Positions 15,600 through 23,116 of a stretch of DNA of 39,699 nt are shown piece by piece. A model generated the notes under the pieces. The model worked only from the letters and a program-made list of their open reading frames with translations, did no database searches and was not told the DNA's origin. The translations under genes were made by a program, and so were the position numbers. Location: assembly GCA_000437675.1 (NCBI GenBank), contig FR901657.1, positions 1 to 39,699 of the forward strand, written 5' to 3'. Within the stretch, counting starts at the first letter, position 1, and each line of letters begins with the position of its first letter. The stretch comes from Prevotella sp. CAG:891 (lineage in GTDB: Bacteria > Bacteroidota > Bacteroidia > Bacteroidales > Bacteroidaceae).

Positions 15600-15623
15600 C
15601 AAAGGTAGTGCAAATCGAACGCT
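15600..15623. repeat. Second copy of a 24-bp promoter segment
   Basis: CAAAGGTAGTGCAAATCGAA and the following CGCT occur at both 15514-15537 and 15600-15623. Each carries a minus-strand TACCTTTG box, so the ferredoxin -7 region is duplicated 86 bp upstream. Confidence 0.75.
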
Positions 15624-15660
15624 GTGTGTCTATTCAAAATGCACCTTATGAAAAAAAATG

Positions 15661-15668
15661 TAACTTTG
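15661..15668 (+). promoter_or_regulatory. -7 promoter box upstream of porT
   Basis: TAACTTTG matches TAnnTTTG; no clear TTTG was found 19-21 nt upstream. The predicted leader is about 65 nt. Confidence 0.5.
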
Positions 15669-15736
15669 CATACAATAAAACATACCACATCTCCGTTAAG
15701 TATCTTGATATTTACTCACCCAAACATTTTTTCAGC

Positions 15737-16447
15737 ATGCGCCCCATCCGTTTACTTCTGACAGTAGTTATGGCGTGCCTGACTTTAGCGGCAGGCGCGC
15801 AGCAACGACGTGTGCAGCATAAACCCTTTATTGACGAACGACGGTTTCACTACGGATTCTTTGTGGGAGCGCACGACCAAAGCCTGAATCTGGAGAACAA
15901 CGGATATACCGACCCGGCAACCGGAAAACAGTGGCTGGCGCAAACTGACCGTACGAACTTCGGATTTTCGGTAGGCGTGCTGGGCGAATGGAAAATGAAC
16001 CGATACCTGGCCGTCAGAGTCATGCCATCGCTCCACTTCGGTTCAAAGCATATTACATTTCGCGAACTCACCACGGGCGACGAGGAAAGTCAGGACATGA
16101 AATCGTGCTACATTGGCGTACCCGTAAACCTCAAAGTGGCAGCACCGCGATTCAACAATTACCGGCCATACGTCGTAGCCGGTGTAGCTCCGATGTACGA
16201 CCTTACCACCGGTAAGCACAGCAAACTGAAAACCAAGCCCTTCAACCTGATGTTGGAGGCTGGTATGGGCTGCGATGTGTATTTGCCCTTCTTCAAACTG
16301 ATTCCCGAACTCAAATTCTGTTTCGGCTTGACCAATGTGCTGCAAAAAAACCGCAAAGACCTCACCGACTCCTCGCAACTGATTTACACGCAAAGTGTTG
16401 ACAAAGCCACCATCGGCATGGTGGTGCTATCGTTCTACTTTGAGTGA
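15737..16447 (+). CDS. porT: PorT-family type IX secretion outer-membrane protein
   Basis: 236 aa. The start at 15737 (MRPIRLLLTVVMACLTLAAGAQ) gives a signal peptide; the frame is open further upstream but without signal character. The segments FHYGFFVGAHDQSLNL, FSVGVLGEWKMNRYLAVRVMP, SCYIGVPVNLKVAAPRFNNY, LKTKPFNLMLEAGMGCDVYL and PFFKLIPELKFCFGLTNVL follow the PorT/SprT beta-barrel pattern, and it ends VVLSFYFE. PorT is an outer-membrane component needed for type IX secretion. It stands alone on the plus strand, divergent from the ferredoxin gene. A general outer-membrane beta-barrel annotation is the fallback. Confidence 0.85.
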   Translation: MRPIRLLLTVVMACLTLAAGAQQRRVQHKPFIDERRFHYGFFVGAHDQSLNLENNGYTDPATGKQWLAQTDRTNFGFSVGVLGEWKMNRYLAVRVMPSLHFGSKHITFRELTTGDEESQDMKSCYIGVPVNLKVAAPRFNNYRPYVVAGVAPMYDLTTGKHSKLKTKPFNLMLEAGMGCDVYLPFFKLIPELKFCFGLTNVLQKNRKDLTDSSQLIYTQSVDKATIGMVVLSFYFE

Positions 16448-16495
16448 CCGATACATATAGACATAAAACATAATCCGCATTTTTTGCATACAAAA

Positions 16496-16540
16496 AAAGC
16501 CCGGTGTACTCCGTAAAACGAAGAGTACACCGGGCTTTCC
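16496..16540. terminator. Hairpin terminator after porT
   Basis: Perfect 16-bp arms AAAGCCCGGTGTACTC (16496-16511) and complement (16523-16538). The longer T-run is on the minus strand (seven T), so it probably works in both directions. Confidence 0.7.
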
Positions 16541-16791
16541 CATTGTAAAATCAATGATTTATTCACTTTATGATGGGTCAGTAGTAAAAAGGTGTGGGGG
16601 TAGTAGCATAGGGGTGAGGAAAAATGTTACTGTTTCGTACGTTTTGATAATCGGTATGAGATAAAATGTTATATCCCGATTTCATTTTTTTCGTGTGTGG
16701 AAAATGCGCGTGAAAGCCCATGGATAAAGGGCTGAATGCCGATTTTGGGGTGTGGAAAACTTTCGAGGTGCGATATTAGAGGGCCAAAAAA

Positions 16792-16824
16792 TTTGGATTT
16801 GGCGGTGTACATGTTGTATCTTTG
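16792..16824 (+). promoter_or_regulatory. Promoter carried by the dispersed repeat (copy 2)
   Basis: TTTG (16792-16795), a 21-nt spacer and TATCTTTG (16817-16824). Both boxes and the spacing are kept in copy 3 although the spacer sequence differs. Confidence 0.7.
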
Positions 16825-16836
16825 CACCCAGAATGG

Positions 16837-16855
16837 CAGGTTGCTTATCAACCTG
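16837..16855 (+). promoter_or_regulatory. Hairpin directly before the micro-ORF start
   Basis: CAGGTTG, loop CTTAT, CAACCTG, ending 2 nt before the first ATG. Copy 3 has the same stem (25099-25117) with loop CTTAC. It could control translation or mark an element end. Confidence 0.6.
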
Positions 16856-16857
16856 GA

Positions 16858-16989
16858 ATGATGAAAAAACAAATAGCTCTTATTGATTCAGCGTTCTTTG
16901 ACATTTTGCTACAACAGAAAGTAAGGCAGGTAGGCCTGTCTGAAACCCAGGATGCGTCGTTGAGTTTTACTACGCGTTTTTGCGACTGA
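16858..16989 (+). CDS. Micro-ORF of the dispersed repeat (copy 2, 43 aa)
   Basis: 43 codons starting ATGATG and beginning MMKKQIALIDSAFFDILLQ, then QKVRQVGLSETQDASL, ending FTTRFCD. The first half has an amphipathic helix look (IALIDSAFFDILL). No family is recognised. It sits about 34 nt after a consensus promoter box and just after a hairpin, an arrangement repeated in copy 3, which supports expression of an RNA and possibly a peptide. Against a selected protein: the C-terminal halves of copies 2 and 3 differ and copy 4 is frameshifted. It may be the remains of the first codons of a transposase. Confidence 0.4.
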   Translation: MMKKQIALIDSAFFDILLQQKVRQVGLSETQDASLSFTTRFCD

Positions 16990-17061
16990 AAACTTTAACG
17001 TTTACGTTGAATGGCACTTCGAATAGAAACTACTGCGATAGTGTGAGAGGTCGGTAAATAC

Positions 17062-17104
17062 AAAAGTAGGAGATAAACACTTACGATTAGTATTTATCTC
17101 CTAC
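17062..17104 (-). terminator. Terminator of lpxB
   Basis: Perfect 12-bp arms GTAGGAGATAAA (17066-17077) and complement (17093-17104), with TTTTG beyond on the minus strand. Confidence 0.65.
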
Positions 17105-17168
17105 ACGATTCGTATATCTATGTAAGTAAGCATAGGCCGTTTTGCGTCAGCCCGAAATCAGGGGACAG

Positions 17169-18296
17169 TTATTCAGTGCGCAGCCTGTCGACCATTTCGC
17201 GGGCTGCCCGTTGCGGCGCACCGGGTTCGCCCAGCAAGGCAATCATTTCGTCGTAGCCCTTGAGCATACGTTCGCGGCCTTCGGCACCCGGCAGTATTTG
17301 CTGTAAGTGTCGGCGCACGTTGTCGGGCGTCATGTCAGCGGCAACGAGTTCGGGCACCACTTCGCGATTGACAATCAGGTTTACGAGCGAAATGTACGGC
17401 ACTTTCAAGAAATACGGTCGCAACAGGTTGACCACCCGGCCGCCGCTCATGCGGTAACACACCACTTGCGGCACGCGGAACAAGGCCGCTTCGAGCGTGG
17501 CTGTGCCGCTGGTGACGAGTGCCGCTGTGGCATGGTGCAACAGTTCGTAGGTACGGCCGTTCACCACTTCGACACGTTCGGCAGACACATTACTTTCGGC
17601 AATCAGCCGGTCGTAAAACTCGCGCGGCATCGAGGGAGCCTGAGCCACAACTACCTTGTAGTCTGACAAAGGAGCGACGGCACTGAGCATGCGGCTGAGG
17701 TTGTCGGTGATTTCCTGACGGCGCGATCCGGGGAGTAAAGCCAGCACAGGCTGTTGCGCGATGGGGGCAGTGTGAGCAGACAGGTAGGCCGATACCTCAT
17801 CGACCGAGGGATTGCCCACATAGCTGATGGGGTAGTGGTGCTTGTCTTCGAAAAACGGGACTTCGAAGGGAAGAATGGAGAACAAACGGTCGACGTTTTG
17901 GCGAATGGCGTGGATGCGGTGCTCTTTCCATGCCCAGATTTTGGGCGAAATGTAGTAGAACACCGGACAGATGTTGTGCTTTTTGACGAACTGAGCCATT
18001 TTGAGGTTAAAGCCGGGATAGTCGATGAGTATCACCACGTCGGGCTGCCACTGCACAATGCTTTGGCGACACAGCTTCATGCCGCGCAAAATGGTGGGAA
18101 GGTGCAGGGCTACTTGTACAAAACCCATGTAGGCCAAATCGCGATAGTGTACCAGTAATTCGCCCCCCACGGCTTGCATCTGCTCACCGCCGAAATAGCG
18201 AAATTGTGCTGCAGTATCTATTTGTTTCAGGGCTTGCATCAAGTGGGCGGCGTGAAGGTCGCCACTGGCTTCGCCTGCAATCAGAAAGTATTTCAT
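17169..18296 (-). CDS. lpxB: Lipid-A-disaccharide synthase
   Basis: 375 aa GT19 glycosyltransferase. It condenses UDP-2,3-diacylglucosamine with lipid X to the lipid A disaccharide at the inner membrane. Motifs: AGEASGDLH (7-15), FRYFGGEQMQAVGGELL, DYPGFNLKMAQFVKK, YYISPKIWAWKEHRIHAIR, LLPGSRRQEI, TSGTATLEAALFRVPQVVCYR and ISLVNLI. Length is normal. The start at 18296 (MKYFLIAGEASGD) is the family start. In many Bacteroidetes lpxB follows surE directly; here they are 7 kb apart. No clear promoter was found in the 140-bp gap upstream. Confidence 0.95.
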   Translation of the reverse strand: MKYFLIAGEASGDLHAAHLMQALKQIDTAAQFRYFGGEQMQAVGGELLVHYRDLAYMGFVQVALHLPTILRGMKLCRQSIVQWQPDVVILIDYPGFNLKMAQFVKKHNICPVFYYISPKIWAWKEHRIHAIRQNVDRLFSILPFEVPFFEDKHHYPISYVGNPSVDEVSAYLSAHTAPIAQQPVLALLPGSRRQEITDNLSRMLSAVAPLSDYKVVVAQAPSMPREFYDRLIAESNVSAERVEVVNGRTYELLHHATAALVTSGTATLEAALFRVPQVVCYRMSGGRVVNLLRPYFLKVPYISLVNLIVNREVVPELVAADMTPDNVRRHLQQILPGAEGRERMLKGYDEMIALLGEPGAPQRAAREMVDRLRTE

Positions 18297-18436
18297 TGAG
18301 GTGTGAAATGTTGAAGGTGGTTCAAAAAAACAACTTTTTGGGAGCCTGTTTTAATTGAGGGTTTCCGTTTAAATATAGCCCCGAAATTTTGCCCGGCTCG
18401 GTGTGTTTGGAAAAAGAAGGGATGAGCCTATCGGCG

Positions 18437-19588
18437 CTATCTGCCCCCGGTGATACAGGCTGTGAATGCCGGAAAATGTTTGCGCAACACGGCATAGAGC
18501 CCTAAGCCAAGGGCCACAATCAGTAGCGGAATGAGCACATAGCCCGCCAGTAGCTGCGCTTCGCCAAGCGGCGACCACAGACGCACCCAGCACTTTATGG
18601 CCAGCGTCATGGGCATGCCGTGATAAGCAAATACGAAGAACGAGGCTGAGGCTAAAAACGGATTGACGCGCAAGGTGTGGCGCGACAGTGCGTGTGCCGT
18701 CCAGCCCATCGTGGCAGCTACGCCCAAGGCTACCCCTACGTTTTGCAGAAAGAACCAGTCGGTTTGTTGCGCCTTCCACAGCAAGGTGTTGAGCGCGAGC
18801 ATCGTCAGGTAAGTGAGGAGCAGGAGGCGGCGGTGGCGGCGGAACCCGGGGGTGAAGGGTATGCCTTCAATGCTGTAGCAGGCACCCCAGGAGAAGAAGA
18901 AAAATGCAGTGATGCTGAGGCCGGGAACGGCATACCAACCATTGAAAACCCACAGCAGGCCGAACAGACCGACCACCGTCCAGCGCAAACGGCGGAGGAG
19001 CAGATGGAGCAGGGGTGAGAGGAGCATGACGACGAATAAATCGCGGATGAACCAAAACTGGTAGCACACGGGACGGCCGTCGCGGTGGCTCCAAAACAAA
19101 TTCAGCCAGTCTGTCCAATGGTAATCGGTTACCGCTTTGTTTTGTCCCGAGGTTAGTTCGGGCATACATTGTTGCGCCAGAAATAGCAGCAGAAACACGG
19201 CCGCATTCCAGAACAGGTAGGGGACAAGCAGACTGTGGCCGCGCTTCTTGATTTTCTGACCATAAACCGCCAGGCTGAATGGCGTGCTGCGGTAAAAAAA
19301 CAGATAACCCGACATGAAATAGAACAAAGGCACAGCTATGCGGGCTATTTCGGTGCTGACTATGTGTTGGCAGAGCGCGAACACGGGAAACCGGGCCGTT
19401 TCGGTCAGCAGGTGTCCGTTGACCACAACATGGTCCAATCGCGTGTGTATCAGTACCACAGCCACAATGAGCGGAAAGCGCAGGAAGCGGATGGTTCTGG
19501 ACTGTATGTCTTCTTCTTTTTCTAATGTTTTTTTCAATGCTTTATATTTTAGAGCCACCTCGTAAGGTGTTGTAAAGCGATGGGGCAC
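18437..19588 (-). CDS. Acyltransferase 3 family membrane protein
   Basis: 383 aa with about ten membrane helices, typical of PF01757. The N-terminal soluble 35 residues are followed by FLRFPLIVAVVLIHTRLDH, where the family histidine sits after the first helix, and by IARIAVPLFYFMSGYLFFYR, the usual helix 2/3 signature. Then come LLVPYLFWNAAVFLLL and QFWFIRDLFVVMLLSPLL. Such enzymes O-acetylate or acylate surface polysaccharides and peptidoglycan. It starts 24 bp after xpt on the same strand, so it probably shares its transcript. The acceptor cannot be inferred. Confidence 0.85.
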   Translation of the reverse strand: MPHRFTTPYEVALKYKALKKTLEKEEDIQSRTIRFLRFPLIVAVVLIHTRLDHVVVNGHLLTETARFPVFALCQHIVSTEIARIAVPLFYFMSGYLFFYRSTPFSLAVYGQKIKKRGHSLLVPYLFWNAAVFLLLFLAQQCMPELTSGQNKAVTDYHWTDWLNLFWSHRDGRPVCYQFWFIRDLFVVMLLSPLLHLLLRRLRWTVVGLFGLLWVFNGWYAVPGLSITAFFFFSWGACYSIEGIPFTPGFRRHRRLLLLTYLTMLALNTLLWKAQQTDWFFLQNVGVALGVAATMGWTAHALSRHTLRVNPFLASASFFVFAYHGMPMTLAIKCWVRLWSPLGEAQLLAGYVLIPLLIVALGLGLYAVLRKHFPAFTACITGGR

Positions 19589-19612
19589 AGCCGTATGGCT
19601 CGTTTGCGTTGC

Positions 19613-20179
19613 TTAGCGAATTTTTATTTCGCAATGGTCTAGGCTTTCGATAATGGCCAGACTTTCGACGTGAATGCCTGCAGCCCGCAGTTCATCGCCG
19701 CCGTGCTGAAAGGCCTTTTCGATGAGGAATCCCATGCCAACGAGTTCGGCACCGGCCTGCTTTACGAGGTCCATAATGCCTTTGGCCGCATTGCCGTTTG
19801 CCAGGAAATCATCAATAAACAGCACCTTGTCGCCAGGCTGCAAATAGTCGCTGCTGACGCACACATCGTAGGAACGCTGCTTGGTGAACGAGTAGACCTG
19901 TGTGCGCAACATGCGTTCCATGGTGCTAGGCGTTTTCTTTTTGGCAAACACCACAGGCAGTTCGAGCAAATAGCCCACCATAATGGCCGGTGCAATGCCA
20001 CTGGCCTCGACGGTAATGATTTTATTGATGTCAGTTCGGGCAAAGCGACGCACAAATTCCACGGCCATCGACTTCATCAGAATGGGGTCCATCTGGTGGT
20101 TGATGAAATTGTCGACTTTCAGAATGCCGCCCTCAAAACATTTGCCATCGCGCAAGATTCTTTCTTTTAAGGCTTTCAT
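19613..20179 (-). CDS. xpt: Xanthine phosphoribosyltransferase
   Basis: 188 aa. It joins xanthine and PRPP to XMP in purine salvage. The PRPP-binding motif is VLFIDDFLANGNAAKG (119-134). The base-binding N-terminal region (ILRDGKCFEGGILKVDNFINHQMDP) and FAKKKTPSTMERM match Xpt rather than adenine or orotate enzymes. Length is normal. It is the first gene of a pair with the acyltransferase. A structured leader of about 130 nt lies upstream (see 20195..20251), so control at the RNA level is plausible. Confidence 0.92.
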   Translation of the reverse strand: MKALKERILRDGKCFEGGILKVDNFINHQMDPILMKSMAVEFVRRFARTDINKIITVEASGIAPAIMVGYLLELPVVFAKKKTPSTMERMLRTQVYSFTKQRSYDVCVSSDYLQPGDKVLFIDDFLANGNAAKGIMDLVKQAGAELVGMGFLIEKAFQHGGDELRAAGIHVESLAIIESLDHCEIKIR

Positions 20180-20194
20180 AATAGTTTATGCAAG

Positions 20195-20251
20195 CAGGCG
20201 TTCTGCATGGTTTGAGTATATGAAGTACTCAGAAACGATTTTGAACGCCTG
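20195..20251 (-). promoter_or_regulatory. Structured leader upstream of xpt (candidate cis-regulatory RNA)
   Basis: A 9-bp outer stem (CAGGCGTTC 20195-20203 with its complement 20243-20251) encloses unpaired strands and a 5-bp inner stem (20214-20218 with 20226-20230). It ends 16 nt before the xpt ATG. It does not match the purine riboswitch core as I know it. Confidence 0.5.
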
Positions 20252-20315
20252 TCAATGAGTAGGTTTTTGTGAAATGATAAGTAGGGTGGAAAATTATGTA
20301 CATCCACTTAATCGG

Positions 20316-20323
20316 CAAAAGTA
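20316..20323 (-). promoter_or_regulatory. -7 promoter box for xpt
   Basis: TACTTTTG on the minus strand. It would give a leader of about 130 nt containing the hairpin at 20195-20251. The -33 box is not clear; a second TACTTTTG lies at 20463-20470. Confidence 0.45.
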
Positions 20324-20548
20324 AGCATTTTACATGAAAATTATGCTCATTAACAGAGAATAGGGTTGAAACAAAAAAATAATTGAAAAAAACAAAGGCA
20401 CAATGCGCCATTATTACTAAATTTGTAACAACATAGCCCATACGCATCTTTCGCAGTATGAGCAAAAGTATGGGCTCATTGCCCTGCAAACCGAGGCAGC
20501 TGTTTACGCCTTACGGCACGCCGGAGGTCACTTCGGCCATCTGTCGAA

Positions 20549-20581
20549 TATTTGCCAGTTATTTGTCAGATATTTGTCAGA
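20549..20581 (+). repeat. Three tandem 11-bp repeats upstream of rel
   Basis: TATTTGCCAGT, TATTTGTCAGA and TATTTGTCAGA lie head to tail, about one helical turn each, 69 bp before the rel start. Confidence 0.75.
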
Positions 20582-20649
20582 TATGGCTGGTTTGTAATCA
20601 TTCAGAACCTATCATTAGTAAATAACGCACACCCAAATATTCATTCCTC

Positions 20650-22911
20650 ATGCAAACAAACTCCAAAGCGCTCTCTCCTCAAGAGCAGAAAGACGAGGAG
20701 ATGATAAATGCCGCATTCCAACATTTGCTCGACACTTATCTGGCTTCGAACCACCGCCGGAAGGTAGACCTCATCACCAAAGCCTTTCATTTTGCCAAAG
20801 AGGCTCACAAGGGTGTGCGCCGCCGATCGGGCGAACCCTACATTCTGCATCCCATTGCCGTGGCACAGATTGCCTGCGGCGAAATCGGGCTAGGGTCCAC
20901 TTCAATCTGCGCCGCACTGCTGCACGATGTGGAGGAGGATACTGACTATACGAACGAAGACCTTTGCAACCTGTTCGGACAGAAAATTGCCAATATCGTT
21001 GAGGGTGTGACCAAAATATCGGGTGGTGTGTTTGGCGACCGTGCCTCGCTGCAGGCCGAAACCTTCAAAAAATTGCTGCTCATGATGAGCGACGACATTC
21101 GTGTAATCCTCATCAAAATATCCGACCGCTTGCACAACATGCGCACGCTCTCGAGTATGCTGCCTTCGAAGCAATACAAAATTGCCGGCGAAACGCTCTA
21201 CATCTTTGCGCCCATTGCCGACCGCCTGGGACTGAGCAAAATAAAAACGGAACTCGAGAACCTGAGCTTTAAATATGAACACCCCGAGGAATACGCTTCG
21301 GTGCTGGCTAAACTCGATGAATCGAGTATGGAGCGCAACGACATTATCGACCAGTTTACGCCTCCTATCTGCCAGAAACTCGATGCGCTCGGCATCAATT
21401 ACAACATCAAGGCACGCATTAAAAGTCCGTATTCCATTTGGATGAAAATGCAGAACAAGCATATCCCCTTCGAGGAAGTGTTCGACATTTTGGCCATCCG
21501 CATAGTGTTCGTGCCTTCTGACCGTAGTAAAGAAAAGGATGAGTGCTTCCGCATTTACTCAGCCCTGACCGAAATATACAAACCGCACCCCACGCGCTTC
21601 CGCGACTGGCTGTCGAACCCCAAGACAAACGGTTACCAGGCTCTGCACAACACTTTTATGTCGAAACAAGGCAAATGGATTGAGGTGCAGATACGTTCCG
21701 ACCGCATGGACGACATTGCCGAAGTGGGCTTTGCGGCGCATTGGAAGTATAAAGATAAGAATGCCGAGTACGACGAAAACGAACTCGACCACTGGCTGAA
21801 CTCGATCAAGGAAATTCTTGACGACCCGCAGCCCGATACGCTCGACCTTCTCGACAATATCAAGCTCAACCTCTATGCTTCGGAAATCATGGTGTTTACG
21901 CCGAAGGGCGAAATGAAAACCATGCCGAAAGGGTCGACCGTACTCGACTTTGCATTCAGCATTCACTCCTTCTTGGGCTCACACTGCTTCGGTGCCAAGG
22001 TGAACCACCGGTTGGTGCCCCTGAGCTATTTGCTGCGCAGTGGCGACCAGGTGGAGATTCTGACTTCGCGCAATCAGCGCGTGCAAACCGACTGGCTGAA
22101 ATTTGCAACCACAGCCAAGGCGCGTGCCAAGATTCAGGCCATTCTGCGACGCGAAAGCCGCGAAAAACAGCGACGGGGCGAGGAAATGCTGCGCGACTTC
22201 CTGCTGCGCAATAACTTTATGCTCGACGGGGGCATCATCGACAAGGCACGACGCATTTTCCACGAACAGTCGGTCGAGGAAATGTTTTTCAACATTGGCG
22301 ACGAAAAGGATTTGCTCGACGACAACTTGCTGGCCGCCCTGCGCAACAAGGGCACGAGCAAGGGCTGGCGACGCTTCGTTCCCTTCATCGGCAAATCGGA
22401 CGAAAAAGACGAAGTGCAGGTGGAGAACACAGCCTTAGACCCCGACTGGGTGAAAAAGCTGAACCGCAAGGAGGTGCTGGTGCTCAACGAAGAAGTGCTG
22501 CGCAAATGCGTGTTCTCAACTTGCTGCCAACCCATTCCGGGCGACGACGTGCTGGGCTACATCACCGACGATGGCGAACTGCACTTGCACAAGCGTAACT
22601 GCGAAACGGCTGTGAAACTGAAAACACGCTATGGCAACAACCTCATAGCTTGCCGCTGGGACACCCACAAGGTGACGTTGCACGATGTGAAAATTCAGTT
22701 GCGAGGCATCGATTCGCAAAACGTGCTTTACTCCATTGCCGAAGTGCTACACACGCTGACGCACTTTAATGTGAAGCGCATACAGCTCGACACCGACGAC
22801 GGCATTTTCGAAGGTTACATGATAATCTCGGTTTACGACACAGCCGATGTCGTTACGGTTTGCGACAAGCTCCGTGCGCTCGAAAATGTGGAAGAAGCCG
22901 TGCGCGTGTAA
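20650..22911 (+). CDS. Bifunctional (p)ppGpp synthetase/hydrolase, Rel/SpoT family
   Basis: 753 aa with the full long-RSH layout. The HD hydrolase domain (about 40-200) keeps YILHP with H67, LLHDVEED with H92-D93, and ISDRLHNMRT. The synthetase domain (about 240-370) has RIKSPYSIWMKMQ, FDILAIRIVF and NPKTNGYQALHNTF. A TGS domain (about 410-475, VFTPKGEMKTMPKGSTVLDFA), a conserved-cysteine region (CVFSTCCQPIPGD) and a C-terminal ACT domain (about 680-753) follow. The charge-reversal motif reads RFRD, close to the RxKD of bifunctional enzymes rather than the ExDD of RelA. It should make and degrade the alarmone in the stringent response. In related genomes this gene often follows the parAB-LysM run; here it lies about 6 kb before it. 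Confidence 0.93.
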   Translation: MQTNSKALSPQEQKDEEMINAAFQHLLDTYLASNHRRKVDLITKAFHFAKEAHKGVRRRSGEPYILHPIAVAQIACGEIGLGSTSICAALLHDVEEDTDYTNEDLCNLFGQKIANIVEGVTKISGGVFGDRASLQAETFKKLLLMMSDDIRVILIKISDRLHNMRTLSSMLPSKQYKIAGETLYIFAPIADRLGLSKIKTELENLSFKYEHPEEYASVLAKLDESSMERNDIIDQFTPPICQKLDALGINYNIKARIKSPYSIWMKMQNKHIPFEEVFDILAIRIVFVPSDRSKEKDECFRIYSALTEIYKPHPTRFRDWLSNPKTNGYQALHNTFMSKQGKWIEVQIRSDRMDDIAEVGFAAHWKYKDKNAEYDENELDHWLNSIKEILDDPQPDTLDLLDNIKLNLYASEIMVFTPKGEMKTMPKGSTVLDFAFSIHSFLGSHCFGAKVNHRLVPLSYLLRSGDQVEILTSRNQRVQTDWLKFATTAKARAKIQAILRRESREKQRRGEEMLRDFLLRNNFMLDGGIIDKARRIFHEQSVEEMFFNIGDEKDLLDDNLLAALRNKGTSKGWRRFVPFIGKSDEKDEVQVENTALDPDWVKKLNRKEVLVLNEEVLRKCVFSTCCQPIPGDDVLGYITDDGELHLHKRNCETAVKLKTRYGNNLIACRWDTHKVTLHDVKIQLRGIDSQNVLYSIAEVLHTLTHFNVKRIQLDTDDGIFEGYMIISVYDTADVVTVCDKLRALENVEEAVRV

Positions 22912-22955
22912 ATCAATCGCGGCAACCGCCCATACATTTTTTCCCTATTATCTAC

Positions 22956-23015
22956 AAAAAGTGCTGCACAACGCATCTACTCCCGGTTGGAGTGTGCGAT
23001 GTGCAGCATTTTTTT
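22956..23015 (+). terminator. Terminator of rel
   Basis: GTGCTGCAC (22961-22969) pairs with GTGCAGCAT (23001-23009), with further imperfect pairing inside and seven T at the end. The A-rich 5' side may make it bidirectional. Confidence 0.7.
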
Positions 23016-23046
23016 GTGAATGAAAAATGGGCATCCGTCGTTCTAC

Positions 23047-23116
23047 GTCGGCCACTGTCGGGCATTGTCAGTCGCTGTCGGGCATTGTCAGCCACTATCA
23101 GCTATTGTCGACCATT
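23047..23116 (+). repeat. Seven tandem 10-bp repeats
   Basis: Consensus (G/A)TC(G/A)(G/A/C)(C/G/T)C(A/G)(C/T)T in seven exact 10-bp steps, alternating GTCGGCCACT-like and GTCGGGCATT-like units. It ends at the base before the stop codon of the gene on the other strand. Confidence 0.8.

Larger units (their letters stand above)
16637..16989 (+). repeat. Dispersed repeat, copy 2 (complete)
   Basis: Order: GTACGTTTTGA, AATCGG, GATAAAATG, TATATCCCGATTTCATTT, a variable part with two GTGTGGAAAA boxes, GAGGTGCGATAT, a promoter, a 7-bp hairpin and a 43-codon ORF ending TTTTTGCGACTGAA. From the -7 box to AAAGTAAGGC it differs from copy 3 by a single base, in the hairpin loop. Confidence 0.85.
16448..17168. 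other. 721-bp gap between porT and lpxB
   Basis: It holds a bidirectional hairpin (16496-16540), the complete dispersed repeat (16637-16989) with its promoter and micro-ORF, and the lpxB terminator (17062-17104). No conventional gene is visible. Confidence 0.6.
20180..20649. other. 470-bp divergent region between xpt and rel
   Basis: It holds the xpt leader with a long hairpin, a -7 box for xpt (20316), an inverted repeat AGCCCATAC/GTATGGGCT (20435-20476), a TAAATTTG box on the plus strand (20418-20425) and three 11-bp direct repeats (20549-20581). No gene was seen. Confidence 0.6.
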
